17,698 bases of DNA from Betaproteobacteria bacterium (lineage in GTDB: Bacteria; Pseudomonadota; Gammaproteobacteria; Burkholderiales; Burkholderiaceae_C), in contig VBDL01000002.1 of assembly GCA_005884255.1 (NCBI GenBank), forward strand, positions 1 through 17,698. The letters are read 5' to 3'. Each line of letters starts with the position of its first letter. Within the stretch, counting starts at the first letter, position 1. Below the pieces are notes generated by a model. That model had not been told where the DNA came from. It searched no databases and saw nothing but the letters and a program-made list of their open reading frames with translations. Positions 15,106-17,698 of this stretch are shown here, one piece after another. The translations under genes were made by a program, and so were the position numbers.

Positions 15106-16710
15106 TTAGCGCTCCGCGATGTAATGGCGCATCGAGACGGGATAGCCCTGCATCTGAAAGCGGCGCGCTTCGGCTTCGAGCTCCTGGTCTGCCACGGTCG
15201 AGCGCGAGCGCTGCCGGAGGTAGTCGGCCCATGAGGTGACGATGAAGCGCTCGACGTAGCAGCACGGGTCGCCGAGGTCGCGGTAGATGCGCCAGAAGGT
15301 CGCGCCATCTCGCCGGCGCGGCACGGCCAGTTGCTGCACCACATCGAGGAACCGCGGTGCGTCGTCGGCATGGATGCGATAGGCGATCTCCACGGCCACG
15401 GGGCCGGCCTCGAGGTCGGGTTCGTGCGCCACGAACAGGTCTTCCCACGGCGTGGCCAGCGTGACCTCCTTCTCGGCACCCATGCGCAGCGGGAAAGGAC
15501 GGGCCAAGGCGATGCTGGCGATCATCGCGGCGGCGGCCAGGCACAAGGTGGCTGTCAGCCCGAGCAACCCGGAGACCGCACCCCACAGGGCCGAACCGAT
15601 GGCGAACGAGCCGAGCGCGCACAGCGTATGCATCGAAGCGGCCCGCGCGCGCACCCAGGGCGGAGCGCTCGTCTGCGTCGCCGCGTTGAAGGTCGACATC
15701 ATCGCCATCCACGCTGCGCCACCGAGCACCAGGGCCACATACACCGGTGCATGCCAGGTCGACAGCGCGGCGGCGAGCATCGCGCCGGCGAAGATGACGC
15801 AGCAGCCTGCGGCCAGCGCATCGAGCCCGAGCTGTGAGCGCAGGCGCGCGATGAAGAAGCCGGCGGCCACGGCGCCGGTGCCCAGGCAGCCCATCAGCAG
15901 GCCGAAGCCCGCGGCGCCGAGGCCGAGCTGGCGCTGCGCAATGACCGGCAGCAGCGCCCACAGCGCCGAGCCCAGGCCGCTGTAGGCCAGCGTGCGCACG
16001 AGCTGCGCGAAGGTGGCCGGCGAATGGCGGGCGTAGCGCAAGCCGGCCAGCATGCCTCCCCACAGGCGCTCGACCGGCAGCTTGCCCTTGGGGTGCGGCC
16101 TGGGCGGATGGCGGCGCGTGGTGTGCATCATGACCAGCGCGCTGAGCAAGGCCAGCACGAACACCGCGCCGCTGCCGAGCCACGCGAACACCACGCCGGC
16201 CAGCGCCGGGCCGACAGCGCGCGCGCCGTTGAAGGCCATGGCCACCAGCGTGATCGCGTGAGGCAACTCCTCGCGCGAAACGGTGTCGCTGACCGCCGAA
16301 TTCCATGAGGGCGATTGCACCGCCGTGCACACGCCGAGCACGAAGGTGAACAGCAGCAGGGTCGACGGCCCGACCCCGCGCGAGAAGGCGAGGGCGGTCA
16401 ACAGCAGCGCGGCGACGGCGTAGACGCCCTGCGTGCGCAGCATCAGGCGCCGGCGGTCGACGGTATCGGCGAGCACGCCGGCCGGCAGCGATAGCAGGAA
16501 CATCGGCAGGAAGGAGGCCGTCTGCACCAGCGCGGCGAGGAACGAGGAGCCGGTGAGCTCGATCATCAGCCACGATGCCGCCATGTTGTGCATCGCGTTG
16601 CCGATGAAGAAGATGCCGCCGCTGAGCCAGAGCGCGCCAAAGGGCCGCTCGCGCAGCGGCCCCCAGATCGATGCATGAGGTCGCGCGGAGGCGGTCGAGT
16701 TCGCTGTCAT
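15106..16710 (-). CDS. MFS transporter, MFS_3/enterobactin-exporter-like, with C-terminal soluble domain
   Basis: A 534-residue membrane protein. Residues about 20-400 hold roughly 11-12 hydrophobic segments with the MFS loop motif LPAGVLADTVDRRRLM (75-90). This type (EntS-like, also described as transmembrane secretion effector) usually exports small molecules. Residues about 411-534 are hydrophilic; 438-534 look like a small alpha/beta domain (VAVEIAYRI, WRIYRD, YVERFIVTSWADYLRQ), reminiscent of antibiotic-biosynthesis-monooxygenase-type ferredoxin-like domains. This C-terminal extension is known in the family, though its job is unclear. The start is ATG 16710, but GAAAGG abuts it with no spacing and is also part of a hairpin, so start or translational control is unusual. 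Convergent with the TRAP binding-protein gene (40-bp gap, no clear terminator) and divergent from the third GntR gene. Confidence 0.88.
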   Translation of the reverse strand: MTANSTASARPHASIWGPLRERPFGALWLSGGIFFIGNAMHNMAASWLMIELTGSSFLAALVQTASFLPMFLLSLPAGVLADTVDRRRLMLRTQGVYAVAALLLTALAFSRGVGPSTLLLFTFVLGVCTAVQSPSWNSAVSDTVSREELPHAITLVAMAFNGARAVGPALAGVVFAWLGSGAVFVLALLSALVMMHTTRRHPPRPHPKGKLPVERLWGGMLAGLRYARHSPATFAQLVRTLAYSGLGSALWALLPVIAQRQLGLGAAGFGLLMGCLGTGAVAAGFFIARLRSQLGLDALAAGCCVIFAGAMLAAALSTWHAPVYVALVLGGAAWMAMMSTFNAATQTSAPPWVRARAASMHTLCALGSFAIGSALWGAVSGLLGLTATLCLAAAAMIASIALARPFPLRMGAEKEVTLATPWEDLFVAHEPDLEAGPVAVEIAYRIHADDAPRFLDVVQQLAVPRRRDGATFWRIYRDLGDPCCYVERFIVTSWADYLRQRSRSTVADQELEAEARRFQMQGYPVSMRHYIAER

Positions 16711-16744
16711 CCTTTCATTGTGAAGAAAGGCGGTCGCAACCGCC
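16711..16744 (-). promoter_or_regulatory. Two overlapping hairpins immediately before the MFS start codon
   Basis: Read in the MFS mRNA direction, GGCGGT-TGCG-ACCGCC (16744 to 16729) forms a perfect 6-bp stem with a 4-base loop, directly followed by TTTCTT. CCTTTC-TTCACAAT-GAAAGG (16730 to 16711) forms a second perfect 6-bp stem ending next to the ATG. The stems share two bases, so they cannot both be complete. The first resembles a short terminator; the second would hide the only purine-rich stretch before the start. A leader attenuator is possible, but unproven. Confidence 0.4.
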
Positions 16745-16837
16745 GAGGCGGCTTGGCGATTGCGGTATCGACCGAGCGGCCGGGTCCGGCTCCGCGGACG
16801 TGCCTGCGGGTTTTCCCGAAAGATGCTGTCGAATCCA

Positions 16838-16860
16838 ACTGGTATGCTGTATGTACCAGT
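16838..16860. promoter_or_regulatory. Perfect inverted repeat ACTGGTA-N9-TACCAGT, candidate GntR operator
   Basis: Seven-base arms at 16838-16844 and 16854-16860 are exact inverted copies. The site ends 24 bp before the third GntR start and lies in the divergent spacer with the MFS gene. TGGT/ACCA half-sites are typical of FadR-subfamily operators (for example PdhR-like sites), although those usually have a shorter spacer. Autoregulation by the adjacent regulator is the simplest reading. Confidence 0.6.
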
Positions 16861-16884
16861 AGGCCAGAACGCAAGTCTTCATCG

Positions 16885-17607
16885 ATGGAACTCATCGCCC
16901 GCATTCCCGGCGACAAAGGTCAGATCGCCAAGCGCACCGTGAAGGATCAGATCAGCGACAAGCTGGCGTACATGATCCATTCCGGGCTGCTGCGGCCGGG
17001 GGACGAGCTGCCGTCCGAGCGCGAGCTGGCGTCCACCCTGGGTGTGTCGCGCGAGACCGTGCGCGCCGCCATCGGCGTGCTGCAGGCCCGCCGCATGATC
17101 GAGGTGAGCCAGGGCTCGCGCACACGCGTGCTGGGCACGGGGCCGATGCCGCTGTATGAGTCGGTTGGCGCGCTCGCCAACCTGAAGGATCGCTCGTTCG
17201 AGGAAGTGGCCGAGGCGCGTGCGGCGGTCGAGGTGCAGGTGATCTGGCTGGCCGCGCAGCGCATCGGCAGCAACGAGCTGGCGCGGCTGGCGGCGCTGGT
17301 GCGCGAGCAGGAAGGCATGCTCGACGATCCGGTGCGCTTCCAGATTTCCGATCGCGAGTTCCACACCACGCTGTATCGCGCCTGCGGCAATTCGCTGCTG
17401 CTCGACGTGGTGTCCGACTTCTACGACTACGCGCTGGAAGTCCGCCGGCGCGCGTTGCAGCGGCCCGGCGCCATCGCGCACAGCGTGGCCGAGCATCGTG
17501 GCATCGTCGAAGCACTGAAGACCGGCAAGCCCGAGGCCGCCGTCGCGGCGGCGCAGAAGCACCTCGAGCAGGTGCGCAAGACCACCCTCGAGGAAATGAG
17601 CCACTGA
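16885..17607 (+). CDS. GntR-family transcriptional regulator, FadR subfamily (FCD domain), copy 3
   Basis: A 240-residue regulator with a classic winged helix at about 17-84 (GDELPSERELASTLGVSRETVRAAI, then SQGSRTRVL) and an FCD domain from about 100. Metal-ligand candidates are D156 and H160 (DREFH), H204 (AEHR) and H226 (KHLE). It is much closer to ordinary FadR/LldR/PdhR-type regulators than the other two GntR proteins of this window and is not a recent copy of them. Start ATG 16885 was chosen because the winged-helix region begins right after it and the operator-like repeat lies just upstream. An in-frame extension to 16588 would run through the spacer and the MFS gene. Its stop overlaps the next ATG (TGATG), so it probably regulates that gene and perhaps the divergent MFS gene. 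Confidence 0.93.
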   Translation: MELIARIPGDKGQIAKRTVKDQISDKLAYMIHSGLLRPGDELPSERELASTLGVSRETVRAAIGVLQARRMIEVSQGSRTRVLGTGPMPLYESVGALANLKDRSFEEVAEARAAVEVQVIWLAAQRIGSNELARLAALVREQEGMLDDPVRFQISDREFHTTLYRACGNSLLLDVVSDFYDYALEVRRRALQRPGAIAHSVAEHRGIVEALKTGKPEAAVAAAQKHLEQVRKTTLEEMSH

Positions 17608-17698
17608 TGGTCTCGGTGGTCGTCTTCGACGCTCGGGCGCAGGGACTGGCACGCCGGGGAGAGACCCTGCAGCGGCTGGCCGGCGGCGCCACCTGGAG
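17607..17698 (+). CDS. Start of a possible SMP-30/gluconolactonase-family protein (cut by window edge)
   Basis: Thirty codons from ATG 17607, which shares a base with the GntR stop, run open to the edge. The end of the visible part, ETLQRLAGGATW (19-30), resembles the N-terminus of SMP-30/gluconolactonase/LRE proteins, where a G-x-x-W segment precedes EGPVW. Such enzymes hydrolyse sugar lactones to sugar acids. Translational coupling to a FadR-type regulator fits a sugar-acid catabolic operon continuing to the right. Only a short stretch is visible, so the family call is tentative; the existence of a coupled gene is more secure. Confidence 0.5.
   Translation, partial: MVSVVVFDARAQGLARRGETLQRLAGGATW

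Overview
The window is GC-rich and densely coding, with long spurious antisense reading frames. Many starts overlap the preceding stop (GTGA, ATGA, TGATG), and most others follow AGGAG/GGAGA ribosome-binding sites. Abundant periplasmic binding proteins, FadR-type GntR regulators and a multi-PAS signalling protein suggest a betaproteobacterium of the Burkholderiales type. That placement is inferred from style and gene content, not from a marker gene. No RNA gene, CRISPR array, insertion sequence or integrase was seen.

Left edge (1-2408, minus): a soluble protein with four PAS-like modules and a C-terminal receiver domain, cut by the window edge. It has no histidine kinase core between sensor and receiver. 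A 250-bp gap without a recognisable gene follows.

Centre (2659-15065): a catabolic and transport island. A FadR-type GntR regulator (minus) diverges from an 11-gene plus-strand run with tight spacing: DHDPS/NAL-family aldolase or dehydratase, ABC binding protein 1, DhaK-like and DhaL-like kinase subunits, LivH-type permease, a fused LivM-LivG permease/ATPase, ABC binding protein 2, LivF-type ATPase, an FAD-linked D-2-hydroxyacid dehydrogenase, a second GntR regulator closely related to the first, and a TRAP-type (DctP) binding protein without its membrane subunits. The divergent spacer holds a perfect 12-bp palindrome, a TTGTGCA direct repeat at 21-bp spacing and an inverted repeat, which are good candidate operators.

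Working model (inference): the Liv-type ABC system, with two alternative binding proteins, imports a polar carbon source, possibly a sugar acid or polyol-derived acid rather than an amino acid. The FAD enzyme oxidises a 2-hydroxyacid to a 2-oxoacid. The Schiff-base lyase cleaves or dehydrates it. DhaK/DhaL phosphorylates a ketose fragment such as dihydroxyacetone or erythrulose, sending it to central metabolism. The substrate cannot be read from the sequence.

Right edge (15106-17698): an MFS exporter of the MFS_3/EntS-like type (minus), with a C-terminal soluble domain and two mutually exclusive hairpins just before its start codon. It diverges from a third FadR-type GntR regulator preceded by a perfect ACTGGTA-N9-TACCAGT inverted repeat. 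This regulator overlaps the start of a gene cut by the window edge that may be an SMP-30/gluconolactonase-family protein.
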